This document shows positions 1 to 7,883 of a stretch of DNA of 64,000 nucleotides, one piece after another (position 1 is the first letter of the stretch; each line of letters begins with the position of its first letter). A program made the translations under genes and the position numbers. The stretch is from Helicobacteraceae bacterium (GTDB lineage Bacteria; Campylobacterota; Campylobacteria; Campylobacterales; Sulfurimonadaceae): positions 1 through 64,000 of the forward strand of contig JALVUF010000046.1 of NCBI GenBank assembly GCA_027023805.1, in the 5' to 3' direction. A model generated the notes under the pieces. It was given only the letters and a program-made list of their open reading frames with translations, was not told where the DNA came from and searched no databases.

Positions 1-17
1 ATAAGGCTGTAGTATAG

Positions 18-440
18 ATGAAAACACGCTTCACATCTTTAGTTAAAATTAAAAAAAATCAGCTACAAAAATGTGAGCTTGTGTTCGAGCAAACAAATAC
101 CGCAGTAAAATTAGCAGCCACAGCCGTAAAAGAAGCTGTTATGTCGTTAAATAACTGTAAATGTGTAAGACATGGAAAGATGCAGCAGTTTTTAGCAGAT
201 AAAACCGTGTTGGATTATCAGCGAAGGGTTGTTAATCAAAAAAAAGATTGGCTTTTGTATGCGCAAAACGATCTAGCTCTCTCAAGACAGAAACTAAAAG
301 AGGCATCGTTAGAATATGAAAAATTTAAGTATCTTGAGCTTGAAGAGATTAAAAAGATATTAAAAGAGCAGCGGTTTTTGGATGCTAAAGAGATGGATGA
401 GATAGCAATGCTTGGATACAACATCAAAGGGCGCGCATGA
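18..440 (+). CDS. FliJ-like flagellar export protein
   Basis: This encodes a 140-residue, highly charged, almost entirely helical protein, rich in Lys, Glu and Gln with heptad-like spacing and no signal peptide or membrane segment. That is the look of FliJ, the cytoplasmic coiled-coil stalk of the flagellar type III export ATPase. The stop codon overlaps the start of the next gene (ATGA, 437-440), so the two are translationally coupled. The next gene is MotE-like, which supports a motility role. From memory, Campylobacter has the same order (FliJ-like, MgtE-N-like, DUF507, carA). Bases 1-17 end in an in-frame TAG and are probably the last codons of an upstream gene. FliJ family identity is inferred from architecture and context, because FliJ proteins are poorly conserved in sequence. 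Confidence 0.65.
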   Translation: MKTRFTSLVKIKKNQLQKCELVFEQTNTAVKLAATAVKEAVMSLNNCKCVRHGKMQQFLADKTVLDYQRRVVNQKKDWLLYAQNDLALSRQKLKEASLEYEKFKYLELEEIKKILKEQRFLDAKEMDEIAMLGYNIKGRA

Positions 441-949
441 GATTTTTGATTATGTTTGTTGTACTTTTTAGTTATGCTTACGGGGTAAATAATAACACAA
501 CATATGATTGCACAAAAATATTTCAAGCTAAAAAAAATCAACTTTTATTACGTTTAGACCAGATTGATGAGCAGCAACAAGCTTTATCCGCGCTAAAGTC
601 GGCTACGGCTCGTTTATTGAAAAAAAAGAGCGCATTGCTGCAGGTACAAAAAAGGGATATTGACGCAAAATTGAAGTTGATTAAAGAAAAAGAGAAAGCT
701 GTTGCGCAGATGTTAAATAAAGATAAGCAAATTCTAGCTGATATTAAGTCTGCCGTAATGGGTAAAATCTCACAAACTTACTCTAAAATGAAGGCAGATG
801 CCGCTGCGGGTGTGCTCTCTGATATGAACGCAACTGTCGCTGTAAGCATATTGAGAAAACTTGATCCAAAAGTGATTGGAAAAATCTTTACACAGATGAG
901 TCCGCAAAAAGCCTCACAGCTCACTATCATGCTGACAAAAGAAAAATAA
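437..949 (+). CDS. MotE-like periplasmic coiled-coil protein (MgtE N-domain-like)
   Basis: The protein has 170 residues. It begins with a signal peptide or anchor (residues 1-16), followed by a long charged coiled coil (about 30-105) and a C-terminal helical domain (about 115-168) containing LDPKVIGKIFTQMSPQKA. That domain matches the MgtE intracellular N-terminal repeat found in MotE-type motility proteins. MotE family proteins act in the periplasm on the flagellar stator, helping MotB. The gene overlaps the FliJ-like gene by 4 nt. A magnesium transporter is ruled out because there are no MgtE membrane helices. The domain call is strong; the stator role is inferred from family and neighbour. 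Confidence 0.65.
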   Translation: MRFLIMFVVLFSYAYGVNNNTTYDCTKIFQAKKNQLLLRLDQIDEQQQALSALKSATARLLKKKSALLQVQKRDIDAKLKLIKEKEKAVAQMLNKDKQILADIKSAVMGKISQTYSKMKADAAAGVLSDMNATVAVSILRKLDPKVIGKIFTQMSPQKASQLTIMLTKEK

Positions 950-1029
950 CGCTCAAACAGCTCTTCTCTAATAAGGATTTTACTTTTATTTGTGTAAAAT
1001 GCGCAATAAATCCTAAATAGGCTTGATAT

Positions 1030-1581
1030 ATGAAAGTTTCTCTAAAAATCGTACCGCACATTTGTAATAAACTATCAATAGATTTAAATAAAAGCGGCAT
1101 AGTAACTATGACTAAAGGTCTTGACCCTGTTGCTGCCCAGGCACAAAAAGTGTTAATACGCAGCATCAAGCAAGAGATGATGTTAGATGAAAAGGTTTAT
1201 GAGATAGTTGATGATAATGAGGAGCAGATCGATTTTTATTTAGCAGATGAGAGACAGCTTTTTTTTATGATTAAAAAGAAATTAGCACCTGAGTTTGATG
1301 TAATTTTAAACTATGAAGAGCATTTTTCAGATATATCTCATAAAATTTTAGATGAACTGTATGAAGAGGATTTGATTCATTTTGATGTAGCGGAAAATAG
1401 AATAAAAAATATCATTTATAACTCCATTACATCTTTTATAGCAGATAATAATGAGATTGATGACAAAGTACGAAACAAGCTTTCATCATATAAGCGCGTC
1501 TTGATACCCGGAACCGATGATTATGAGATAATGTATGAAAAGCTGTTTAAAGAAGAGTTGCAAAAAAGAGGTATGGCTTAA
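1030..1581 (+). CDS. DUF507 family protein
   Basis: This is a 183-residue soluble, acidic protein without signal or membrane segments. It fits the DUF507 family, whose members in Campylobacterota are commonly encoded immediately before carA. The N-terminal stretch (residues 1-35, with KLSIDLNKSG) and the repeated acidic helices followed by IHFDVAENRIKNIIYNSI are the recognisable family features. The stop codon shares one base with the carA start (TAATG at 1578-1582), so the two are translationally coupled. No biochemical function is known to me. The 80-nt gap upstream of the gene holds a short A/T-rich stretch but no clear terminator. Confidence 0.7.
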   Translation: MKVSLKIVPHICNKLSIDLNKSGIVTMTKGLDPVAAQAQKVLIRSIKQEMMLDEKVYEIVDDNEEQIDFYLADERQLFFMIKKKLAPEFDVILNYEEHFSDISHKILDELYEEDLIHFDVAENRIKNIIYNSITSFIADNNEIDDKVRNKLSSYKRVLIPGTDDYEIMYEKLFKEELQKRGMA

Positions 1582-2717
1582 TGAAGAGCGTGTGGTTGTA
1601 TTTAGAAAACGGTATTTTTTTAGAAGCTAAAAGTTTTGGCGCAGATATAACATCAGTAGGAGAGTTGGTTTTTAATACATCAATGACGGGATATCAGGAG
1701 ATTGTATCAGATCCGTCTTACGCAGGACAGTTTATCACATTTACTATGCCAGAAATCGGTAATGTCGGTATAAACGATGAAGACATGGAGAGCCGAAAAG
1801 CGTTTTGCAAGGGTGTCATAGTCAGGCAGTATCAAGACAGGTACTCAAACTTTCGCGCACAGGATTCTCTTGCATCCATGTTAAAAAAATATGATATTTT
1901 AGGTATCTGTGATGTAGATACAAGATTTTTAACAAAGATTCTCCGCAGTGAGGGTTCTATGATGATGATTGCATCAACATCTATAAGCGATAAAGCTACG
2001 CTAAAGAGAATGCTTGAGTCTTCTGCACATATCCAAGAGATCGATTATATAAAAGAAGTAAGCACAAAAACCCCATACATACATAAACATGGTGTTTATG
2101 ACGATGTTCAATTTAGTTATACCGACGCTAAGCCAAACGGCGTTAAGATTGTAGCAATTGATTTTGGCATTAAACAAAATATTTTAAATGAACTAACAAG
2201 CAGTGGATTTGAAGTGGAGGTTATTTCACACAATTTTAGTGCAGATGATTTAATCTCAAGATTTAAAAATAAACAGATTAAAGGTGTGTTCTTATCAAAT
2301 GGACCCGGCGATCCTTTGATGCTTAAAAATGAACAAAAAGAAATTGCAAAACTCTCTAATGCAAATATACCGATATTTGGAATATGTTTAGGTCACCAAC
2401 TCCTTAGTATCGCACACGGATACGATACATTTAAGTTAAAGTTTGGTCACCACGGCGGAAATCATCCTGTTAAAAATACCATCTCGGGCGTTGTTGAGAT
2501 AACTGCACAAAACCATAATTATAATGTACCCAGTGAGATAGTAGAGATAGCTGATATAACGCATGTAAATCTTTTCGATAAAACTATAGAGGGTCTTCGA
2601 TATAAAAACAAGCCTATTTTTTCAGTTCAACATCACCCTGAATCAAGTCCCGGTCCAAAAGAAAGCAGATATATTTTTAATGAATTTAGGTCTTTGGTTG
2701 ACGAACATAGACAGTAA
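1581..2717 (+). CDS. carA: Carbamoyl-phosphate synthase small subunit
   Basis: This is the glutamine amidotransferase subunit that hydrolyses glutamine and channels ammonia to CarB for carbamoyl phosphate synthesis, feeding pyrimidine and arginine pathways in the cytoplasm. The protein has 378 residues, normal for the family. The N-terminal CPSase domain carries NTSMTGYQEIVSDPSY. The class I GATase domain shows SNGPGDP, the nucleophile in GICLGHQ (Cys about 269), and the His/Glu pair in VQHHPESSPGP near the C-terminus. The start overlaps the stop of the DUF507 gene by one base. carB is not adjacent, as is usual in this phylum. Confidence 0.97.
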   Translation: MKSVWLYLENGIFLEAKSFGADITSVGELVFNTSMTGYQEIVSDPSYAGQFITFTMPEIGNVGINDEDMESRKAFCKGVIVRQYQDRYSNFRAQDSLASMLKKYDILGICDVDTRFLTKILRSEGSMMMIASTSISDKATLKRMLESSAHIQEIDYIKEVSTKTPYIHKHGVYDDVQFSYTDAKPNGVKIVAIDFGIKQNILNELTSSGFEVEVISHNFSADDLISRFKNKQIKGVFLSNGPGDPLMLKNEQKEIAKLSNANIPIFGICLGHQLLSIAHGYDTFKLKFGHHGGNHPVKNTISGVVEITAQNHNYNVPSEIVEIADITHVNLFDKTIEGLRYKNKPIFSVQHHPESSPGPKESRYIFNEFRSLVDEHRQ

Positions 2718-2748
2718 AGTGGCACCCATAAAGTCGATTTTTAGATAT

Positions 2749-2780
2749 TTAACACAAATGTAACACTCTTAGGCTACAAT
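2749..2780 (+). promoter_or_regulatory. Promoter with shared 17-bp element (SafE-like gene)
   Basis: The element TTAACACAAATGTAACA (2749-2765) lies 9 nt before a -10-like TACAAT (2775-2780). The same 17 bases, with the same 9-nt spacing to a -10, occur before the TonB receptor gene at 14177-14208. It contains imperfect inverted half sites (TAACA, 4 nt, TGTAA) and takes the place of a -35 box, suggesting an activator or repressor site. Identity and spacing are seen directly; the regulator is unknown. Confidence 0.6.
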
Positions 2781-2799
2781 TTGCTAAAAAAGAAGCTAG

Positions 2800-3594
2800 A
2801 TGAACGGTATAGAACTAACTGCAATTATAAGCTTTGCTCTTTTGGGCTCTATAGGTCACTGTATAGGAATGTGCGGTGGATTTATTATGACATACACTAT
2901 GGCAAAAGTAAAACCCGGCGATTCAAAAATCACACAATCTGTTTACCATTTTTTATATAATTTTGGTAGAGTAACATCTTACACGCTACTTGGCGCAGTA
3001 TTTGGTTTTTTTGGATCTTTATGGCAGATAAACCCGCTGACGAGGGCTGTCATGTTTTTCTTTGCGGGTATTTTGATGATTATCATGGGTTTATCCTTTG
3101 CCGGTAAACTAAAGTTTTTAAACTCCATTGAGATACCGCTTAGTAAATATAACTGGTTTAAGCGTATCTTTACATATCAAATGAATTCCGGCAATAAAAG
3201 CAGTTTTTTTATACTAGGCATGTTAAACGGACTGTTTCCATGCGGACTGGTTTATACAATGCTAGTTAGTGCCATTACTACAGGTTCCGCACTTTACGGC
3301 GCTCTTGTTATGTTTATCTTTGGTATATTTACAATTCCAACTCTTTTTTCATTTGCTTTTGCCATCAGTATCTTTTCAACAAGTAAATTCCGCTCTTTTA
3401 TGATACAGCTTGCAGCACTTACAATTATCATATTTGGAACATGGACAGTGTATAAAGCTTATCTTCAGTTTGACTATTGGTACTATACGAAATCATCTGT
3501 TATAAAAGCCAATGAGGCAGTTATGAAATGCGGCGCAGGCAAATGCGGCGCAGGCAAATGTGGCGTAGGAAAGTGCGGTGCACAGCAGAAATAA
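2800..3594 (+). CDS. TauE/SafE-like (DsbD-type) membrane protein with Cys-repeat tail
   Basis: This is a 264-residue polytopic membrane protein of the sulfite exporter TauE/SafE-annotated, DsbD_2-like group that often sits beside cbb3 oxidase genes. It shows GHCIGMCGG (Cys21, Cys25) in the first helix and FPCG (Cys148) in a later one, the paired cysteines expected of DsbD-like or metal-handling members, with about six hydrophobic helices. The C-terminus is odd: after the last helix a hydrophilic tail carries four cysteines at about 244, 249, 254 and 259 in a 5-residue repeat (CGAGK, CGAGK, CGVGK, CGA). Its position before ccoN and its promoter element shared with a copper-type receptor suggest copper delivery to the oxidase. 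Sulfite export is the generic label and is not supported by anything here. Confidence 0.75.
   Translation: MNGIELTAIISFALLGSIGHCIGMCGGFIMTYTMAKVKPGDSKITQSVYHFLYNFGRVTSYTLLGAVFGFFGSLWQINPLTRAVMFFFAGILMIIMGLSFAGKLKFLNSIEIPLSKYNWFKRIFTYQMNSGNKSSFFILGMLNGLFPCGLVYTMLVSAITTGSALYGALVMFIFGIFTIPTLFSFAFAISIFSTSKFRSFMIQLAALTIIIFGTWTVYKAYLQFDYWYYTKSSVIKANEAVMKCGAGKCGAGKCGVGKCGAQQK
3529..3588 (+). repeat. 15-bp tandem repeat encoding CGxGK pentads
   Basis: Roughly four copies of a 15-nt unit encode the Cys-Gly-Ala/Val-Gly-Lys pentads at the C-terminus of the SafE-like protein. The first two units are nearly identical in DNA and later ones diverge at synonymous positions, which suggests expansion by slippage followed by retention. 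The spacing of cysteines resembles the GKCG repeats of HvfA-type metallophore peptides, but no modifying enzyme genes are seen nearby. Confidence 0.8.
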
Positions 3595-3686
3595 CCAATT
3601 ATCATATTATTTAACTTGTTACCAAATTCCCCATGTAGCTTAAATCTTTATTAAATATTCATCTTATGAAATAACTATTAATAAAT

Positions 3687-3708
3687 AAACAAACTTTCAG
3701 ATTTGTTT
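3687..3708 (+). other. Inverted repeat upstream of ccoN
   Basis: AAACAAA and TTTGTTT form a 7-bp perfect stem around an 8-nt loop in the 232-nt gap between the SafE-like gene and ccoN. There is no following T run, so it is a weak terminator candidate; an operator is equally possible. The rest of the gap is A/T rich and must hold the cco promoter. A TATTATAG stretch near 3711-3719 is a possible -10. ccoN itself has a strong ribosome site (AGGAGG, 3815-3820). Confidence 0.35.
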
Positions 3709-3826
3709 GGTTATTATAGCGATGTTTATAGTTTGCAGTTTATAGCCGGCAAGGAACTCGATAAAAAAGAGCCTATCGGTTATAAAAAAGCAGATTGTTT
3801 CATTTTGATTTTTTAGGAGGCTATAT

Positions 3827-5323
3827 ATGGAGAATCGTCCATTAGAGTATGATTATACTGTCGCAAAAATGTTTATGTGGACTACTATAATCACTGGAAT
3901 AGTTGGTATGTCAGTAGGCGTATTGATCGCTTTTGAGCTCGCTTATCCGGGCGTCAATACGATTTTTGGTCATACAATCGCACAATATACGGCATTTGGT
4001 CGTTTGCGTCCGGTTCATACCAATGCAGTTATTTACGGATTTACGGTTAGTGGAGTTTTTGCCACTTGGTATTATGTCGGGCAAAGGGTACTAAAAGTAT
4101 CTATGGCTGAGTCAAAATTTTTGATGTTTATAGGAAAGCTTCAGTTTTGGCTTTATCTAGTCGTAGTAGTTTTTGGTATCGCATCGCTCATAATGGGATG
4201 GACAACATCAAGAGAGTATGCGGAAATGCAGTGGCCTGTGGTTTTGGGCGTTACTGTAGTATGGGTACTTTGGGGTATTAGTATATTTGGTCTTATCGGT
4301 ATTCGCCGTGAGAAATCGCTATATATTTCAATTTGGTATTATATAGCTACATTTTTGGGTATTGCTATGCTTTATCTGTTTAACAATGCTGAAATTCCTA
4401 CAATTTTAGCTACAGATCCGGCCGGTCAGAGCATGATAGGGAGCTGGATGCAGTCTATCTCAATGTATTCAGGTACAAACAGCGCAATGGTTCAGTGGTG
4501 GTTTGGGCATAATGCCGTCGCATTTGCTTTTACTGTTCCAATTATCGCCATGATATATTATTTTCTTCCAAAAGAATCGGGTCAGGCAGTTTATTCATAT
4601 AAGCTTTCTTTACTTTCATTTTGGGGACTAATGTTTGTTTATTTATGGGCAGGAGGACACCATTTATTGTTTTCAACCGTACCTGACTGGGTACAGACAA
4701 TGGGATCGGTATTTTCTGTTGTATTGATTCTCCCATCGTGGGGTAGTGCTATAAATATGTTGCTTACGATGAAAGGTGAATGGAAACAGGTTGCAGATTC
4801 ACCACTTATTAAGTTTATGATTTTAGCATCTACATTTTATATGTTCTCAACCCTTGAAGGTCCAATTTTGGCTATCAAATCAGTAAATGCGATAGCGCAC
4901 TTTACAAACTGGATCCCGGGACACGTTCACGATGGTACTCTTGGATGGGTTGCGTTTATGATTATGGCGGGACTTTACCATATGGCACCGCGTTTATTTA
5001 AACGTGAACTATATTCAAAATCAATCATGGCAGCTCAGTTTTGGATTCAAACTCTGGGCGTTGTTTTATACTTTACATCTATGTGGATTGCCGGTATCAC
5101 GCAAGGTTTGATGTGGCGTGCTCAAGACCAGTACGGAAACTTGGCTTATTCGTTTGTTGACGTTGTAAGAGACCTTCACCCATACTATACTATTCGCGGT
5201 GTCGGCGGAGCATTGTATTTGATAGGTTTTCTTATGTTTTCATACAATATAGTTAAAACAATTACAACTGGACGCCGTGTTGAAGAGAGCGAATTACAAA
5301 ACGCTTCTCCTATGGCAGCATAA
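3827..5323 (+). CDS. ccoN: cbb3-type cytochrome c oxidase subunit I
   Basis: This is the catalytic subunit of the high-affinity cbb3 terminal oxidase, which reduces O2 to water at the inner membrane and contains heme b, heme b3 and CuB. The protein has 498 residues and about 12 membrane helices. The expected histidine ligands are visible: RPVHTNA (His64, low-spin heme), WWFGHNAVAF (His228, CuB), GGHH (His278/279, CuB) and GHVHDGTLGW (His366/368, hemes). A strong AGGAGG site precedes the ATG. It heads the ccoNOQQP operon, 17 nt before ccoO. Complete and of normal length. Confidence 0.97.
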   Translation: MENRPLEYDYTVAKMFMWTTIITGIVGMSVGVLIAFELAYPGVNTIFGHTIAQYTAFGRLRPVHTNAVIYGFTVSGVFATWYYVGQRVLKVSMAESKFLMFIGKLQFWLYLVVVVFGIASLIMGWTTSREYAEMQWPVVLGVTVVWVLWGISIFGLIGIRREKSLYISIWYYIATFLGIAMLYLFNNAEIPTILATDPAGQSMIGSWMQSISMYSGTNSAMVQWWFGHNAVAFAFTVPIIAMIYYFLPKESGQAVYSYKLSLLSFWGLMFVYLWAGGHHLLFSTVPDWVQTMGSVFSVVLILPSWGSAINMLLTMKGEWKQVADSPLIKFMILASTFYMFSTLEGPILAIKSVNAIAHFTNWIPGHVHDGTLGWVAFMIMAGLYHMAPRLFKRELYSKSIMAAQFWIQTLGVVLYFTSMWIAGITQGLMWRAQDQYGNLAYSFVDVVRDLHPYYTIRGVGGALYLIGFLMFSYNIVKTITTGRRVEESELQNASPMAA

Positions 5324-5340
5324 AAGAGGGAGGAGATAAT

Positions 5341-6033
5341 ATGTTTCATTGGTTAGAAAAACATCCGTTTTTATTTGCGGTAGGAGTATTTGTAGTTATT
5401 GCCTTTGCGGGTTTGGTTGAAGTTTTACCAAACTTTGCACAAGCGTCACAACCGATTATAGGCACCAAACCTTATACTATTTTAGAGTATGCGGGTCGTC
5501 AGGTTTATATACATCAAGATTGTAATGCATGTCATTCACAGCTTATTCGTCCGTTTAAGTCATCAACAGAGCGTTACGGTCATTACTCATTAAGTGGTGA
5601 ATATGCTTATGACAGACCATTTTTATGGGGTTCTGAGCGTACCGGTCCTGATCTTCACAGAGTTGCCGATTACCGTACGATTGATTGGAATGAAAAACAT
5701 ATGATAAATCCTGAGGCTCTTGTTCCGGGATCGATTATGCCAAAATATCCATGGCTATATAAAGATCCGACAGATATAAATACAGCATATGCGACACAAG
5801 TAGCAGCAGCTGAATTTTTCCATGTACCGTACAATGTCCCGATTCCACTTAAAAACGGTAAGACAACGATTATTCCTTTGGCTCCAAATCTAGCCGCAGC
5901 ACATGCTATGGCTTTAAAAGAAGCAAAAGCTATTGTTGATCAGGGTTCTGATAAAACATTACAAGAAGATGTAGCACATGGCAAGATACCACAAATAGTT
6001 GCATTGCTTGCATATTTAAATCAGTTAAAATAG
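5341..6033 (+). CDS. ccoO: cbb3-type cytochrome c oxidase subunit II (monoheme)
   Basis: This is the membrane-anchored c-type cytochrome subunit that passes electrons from CcoP to CcoN. It has 230 residues with one N-terminal helix (about 10-30) and a periplasmic domain. The heme c site is CNACH (Cys61 to His65), preceded by the characteristic GRQVYIHQDCN, and the distal Met is likely in PGSIMPKYPWL. GSERTGPDLHRV is also typical. The ribosome site is GGGAGGAG (5327-5334). Confidence 0.97.
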   Translation: MFHWLEKHPFLFAVGVFVVIAFAGLVEVLPNFAQASQPIIGTKPYTILEYAGRQVYIHQDCNACHSQLIRPFKSSTERYGHYSLSGEYAYDRPFLWGSERTGPDLHRVADYRTIDWNEKHMINPEALVPGSIMPKYPWLYKDPTDINTAYATQVAAAEFFHVPYNVPIPLKNGKTTIIPLAPNLAAAHAMALKEAKAIVDQGSDKTLQEDVAHGKIPQIVALLAYLNQLK

Positions 6034-6045
6034 GGAAAACAGGTC

Positions 6046-6258
6046 ATGTGGCTAACATTTTTTTCAAAACCTGATGTTCAATATACTTTTTATGCGGGTA
6101 TGGTAGTTTTTTTAGTTGTATTTATATCTGCATATACATACTATCTTTATAGCAGGCAAAAATCCGGACATAAGGATTTTGAGAAATATCATGATCTAGT
6201 TACAAAGGATAATATCTTTGATATGCCGCTTGAAGATACGGTGAGACATAAAAAGTAG
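6046..6258 (+). CDS. ccoQ: CcoQ-like small subunit, copy 1
   Basis: This 70-residue protein has one membrane helix (about 16-38) followed by YYLYSRQKSGHKDFEKYHDL and a short charged tail, which is the CcoQ (FixQ) architecture: a small stabilising subunit of the cbb3 oxidase. It lies 12 nt after ccoO. A second CcoQ-like gene follows at 6384 and shares the 12-residue core immediately after the helix while the helix and tail differ. Which copy, or both, assembles into the oxidase cannot be told from sequence. Confidence 0.8.
   Translation: MWLTFFSKPDVQYTFYAGMVVFLVVFISAYTYYLYSRQKSGHKDFEKYHDLVTKDNIFDMPLEDTVRHKK
6148..6182 (+). repeat. 35-nt direct repeat, copy in ccoQ1
   Basis: These 35 bases are identical to 6477-6511 in the second ccoQ gene, including all synonymous positions, while the sequence on either side is strongly diverged. 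The repeat encodes the conserved YSRQKSGHKDF core. Recent gene conversion or selection on the nucleotide sequence could explain it. Confidence 0.85.
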
Positions 6259-6319
6259 ATCATGGCTAAGAGATGCTTGTTAAAGATTTGAAAACTTTGT
6301 TTTAGGAAGATAGATGTTT

Positions 6320-6339
6320 GGTCAAAGACCGGTTTTTTT
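6320..6339 (+). terminator. Weak hairpin plus T-run between the two ccoQ genes
   Basis: GGTC-AAA-GACC followed by GG and seven T residues lies inside the 125-nt spacer between ccoQ copies. The 4-bp stem is short, so full termination is unlikely. It could reduce read-through from ccoNOQ into the second ccoQ and ccoP. This is a shape-based call only. Confidence 0.3.
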
Positions 6340-6383
6340 AAAAAAGATTTAAACTTGGGCTCTAAAATAAAAGGATCTAAAGC

Positions 6384-6608
6384 ATGTTGAAGAATTTGGC
6401 AAATATTCAAGCCTATACATATTTTGGGATTGTTGTTTTTTTGACTATTTTTTTATATGTGTATATATATTATCTATATAGCAGGCAAAAATCCGGACAT
6501 AAGGATTTTGAAAAATATGGCAATATGGCATTAAAAGATGATATACATGATACTCCTGTTGAGGGTATATCTAAGGATAAAAATAAAAAAGATGGAGGTG
6601 TAAAATGA
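6384..6608 (+). CDS. CcoQ-like small subunit, copy 2
   Basis: This is a 74-residue paralogue of the preceding CcoQ-like protein: one membrane helix (about 12-32), then the same YYLYSRQKSGHKDFEKY core, then a Lys/Asp-rich tail. Its last codons overlap the ccoP start (ATGA, 6605-6608), so it is coupled to ccoP, and the GGAGGT of the ccoP ribosome site lies inside its coding sequence. Most relatives carry a single ccoQ. The tandem copy is intact and has its own upstream AAAGGATC, so it is probably expressed. Confidence 0.78.
   Translation: MLKNLANIQAYTYFGIVVFLTIFLYVYIYYLYSRQKSGHKDFEKYGNMALKDDIHDTPVEGISKDKNKKDGGVK
6477..6511 (+). repeat. 35-nt direct repeat, copy in ccoQ2
   Basis: This is the second copy of the 35-nt sequence at 6148-6182. 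See that entry for the divergence of the flanks. Confidence 0.85.
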
Positions 6609-7531
6609 AAATTAATAAGCTCTACGTTTCAGCTATTGTGATGATCCTATTAATGTTAGGATTTACATATATAGCTGTAGGTATGGACTCTAAAAGCGCA
6701 GGCGGAGATATCGTAAACGATTTGGCGATACTTGGCGCTATCGTTATATTTAGTGCGACTATTATCGTAGCTATCAAATATGTTCGCCAGATGCAAACAG
6801 ACAAGGCAACAGGTAAATTAGCTGAAGATAATTGGGATGGAATAGGTGAATATGAAAACGAGCTCCCGATAGGCTGGTCGATAATTTTTCTAGGCACAAT
6901 AGTGTGGGCATTTTGGTACATGCTTTTTGGTTATCCCGTTAATGCATATTCTCAAATTGGTGAATACAATAAGGATGTTAAGATTTCAAATGCAAAATTT
7001 GAGAAAAAATATACTAACTTAACAAAGACACAACTAACAAATATGGGTGAGTCAATCTTTATTGTTGACTGTGCTGCTTGTCACGGACTAGCAGCTGATG
7101 GACTAAACGGAACAGCGGCTAACCTTAATAAGCGTATTCAAGTTAAAAGTGTTGAGTATGTAATAGAGCATGGCTCAGATAATCACTTATCAGCTCATGA
7201 GCTGGCTACCGGTATGCCTGTAATGTCTGCAGGACTTACAAAAAAGCAGATACATACAGTAGCTGAGTACGTATCAAATGGATTTGATAAATCAAATAAA
7301 GCAGGTGCAAAGATATTTGCTTCAACATGTGCAAGTTGTCATGGTGCAGATGGTTACGGGACACCTTATGTAGCTCCTAATATCCATACGTTTACACCTA
7401 CGCTTGTTGCGCACATTGTAGGGCATGGAAAACATGGTGGTATTGGAGTTATGCCGGCATTTAAAAATTTAAATCCGGTACAGCTTAAAGCAGTAGCTAC
7501 ATATGTTACAGCAATAAGTAAAGGAGAATAA
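6605..7531 (+). CDS. ccoP: cbb3-type cytochrome c oxidase subunit III (diheme)
   Basis: This is the diheme cytochrome c subunit that receives electrons for the oxidase. It has 308 residues with two N-terminal helices (about 7-27 and 36-58), the ELPIGWSIIFLGTIVWAFWYM segment of the CcoP N-terminal domain, and two heme c sites, CAACH (Cys156) and CASCH (Cys242). The second cytochrome domain ends in a normal VMPAFKNL Met ligand region. It overlaps the second ccoQ by 4 nt. The DUF4006 gene starts 3 bases after the stop. Confidence 0.97.
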   Translation: MKINKLYVSAIVMILLMLGFTYIAVGMDSKSAGGDIVNDLAILGAIVIFSATIIVAIKYVRQMQTDKATGKLAEDNWDGIGEYENELPIGWSIIFLGTIVWAFWYMLFGYPVNAYSQIGEYNKDVKISNAKFEKKYTNLTKTQLTNMGESIFIVDCAACHGLAADGLNGTAANLNKRIQVKSVEYVIEHGSDNHLSAHELATGMPVMSAGLTKKQIHTVAEYVSNGFDKSNKAGAKIFASTCASCHGADGYGTPYVAPNIHTFTPTLVAHIVGHGKHGGIGVMPAFKNLNPVQLKAVATYVTAISKGE

Positions 7532-7533
7532 TT

Positions 7534-7770
7534 ATGGCTGATGAAAATTTTAAAGGTTCCGGACTTTTTGCGCTAGATGGATTAAGCGGTTATTTTATAG
7601 CCGTGGCAATTTTATTGTCACTGCTTATAGGACTTAACATCTGGGGATGGCATGTTCAAAGAACAAACCAAGTTAAATATTTTAAGATAGTAAACGCTAA
7701 GCAGATTCCTGAGTTTGGAAGTCCGGTAATTGCTGCTAAGCATCGTGTTTATGTTGAAACTGTTAAATAA
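7534..7770 (+). CDS. DUF4006 family protein
   Basis: This 78-residue protein has one membrane helix (about 19-38), the motif LNIWGWHVQRTNQ just after it, and a basic C-terminus. This fits DUF4006, a small Campylobacterota family regularly encoded right after ccoP and presumed to help cbb3 assembly or stability. It starts 3 nt after ccoP and is followed within 10 nt by another tiny membrane gene. The function is inferred from linkage only. Confidence 0.8.
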   Translation: MADENFKGSGLFALDGLSGYFIAVAILLSLLIGLNIWGWHVQRTNQVKYFKIVNAKQIPEFGSPVIAAKHRVYVETVK

Positions 7771-7779
7771 GGATATATT

Positions 7780-7869
7780 ATGATAAGAATAATAACATTT
7801 GGATTAGTCATATTAGCAATAGTGACTTTGTGGTCAGTTTTTACTCCTAACCATCTTTTTATAACTTAG
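7780..7869 (+). CDS. 29-residue single-helix membrane micro-protein
   Basis: An ATG at 7780, preceded by TAAGGATAT (ribosome site AAGGA at 7769-7773), opens 29 codons ending in TAG at 7867-7869. The product begins MIRIITFGLVILAIVTLWSV and ends in a short polar tail, so it is essentially one membrane helix. It fits precisely between the DUF4006 and TPM-like genes with operon spacing. From memory, C. jejuni has a similarly tiny gene (Cj1485c) at this place. A role in the cbb3 complex is inference. Confidence 0.6.
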   Translation: MIRIITFGLVILAIVTLWSVFTPNHLFIT

Positions 7870-7883
7870 TTCGGAGTTAAATA

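Noticed and set aside
6046-6608. ccoQ copies as a single gene broken by a frameshift
   Set aside because: Both frames have a start, a full membrane helix and a stop, and are separated by 125 nt; each is a complete small protein.
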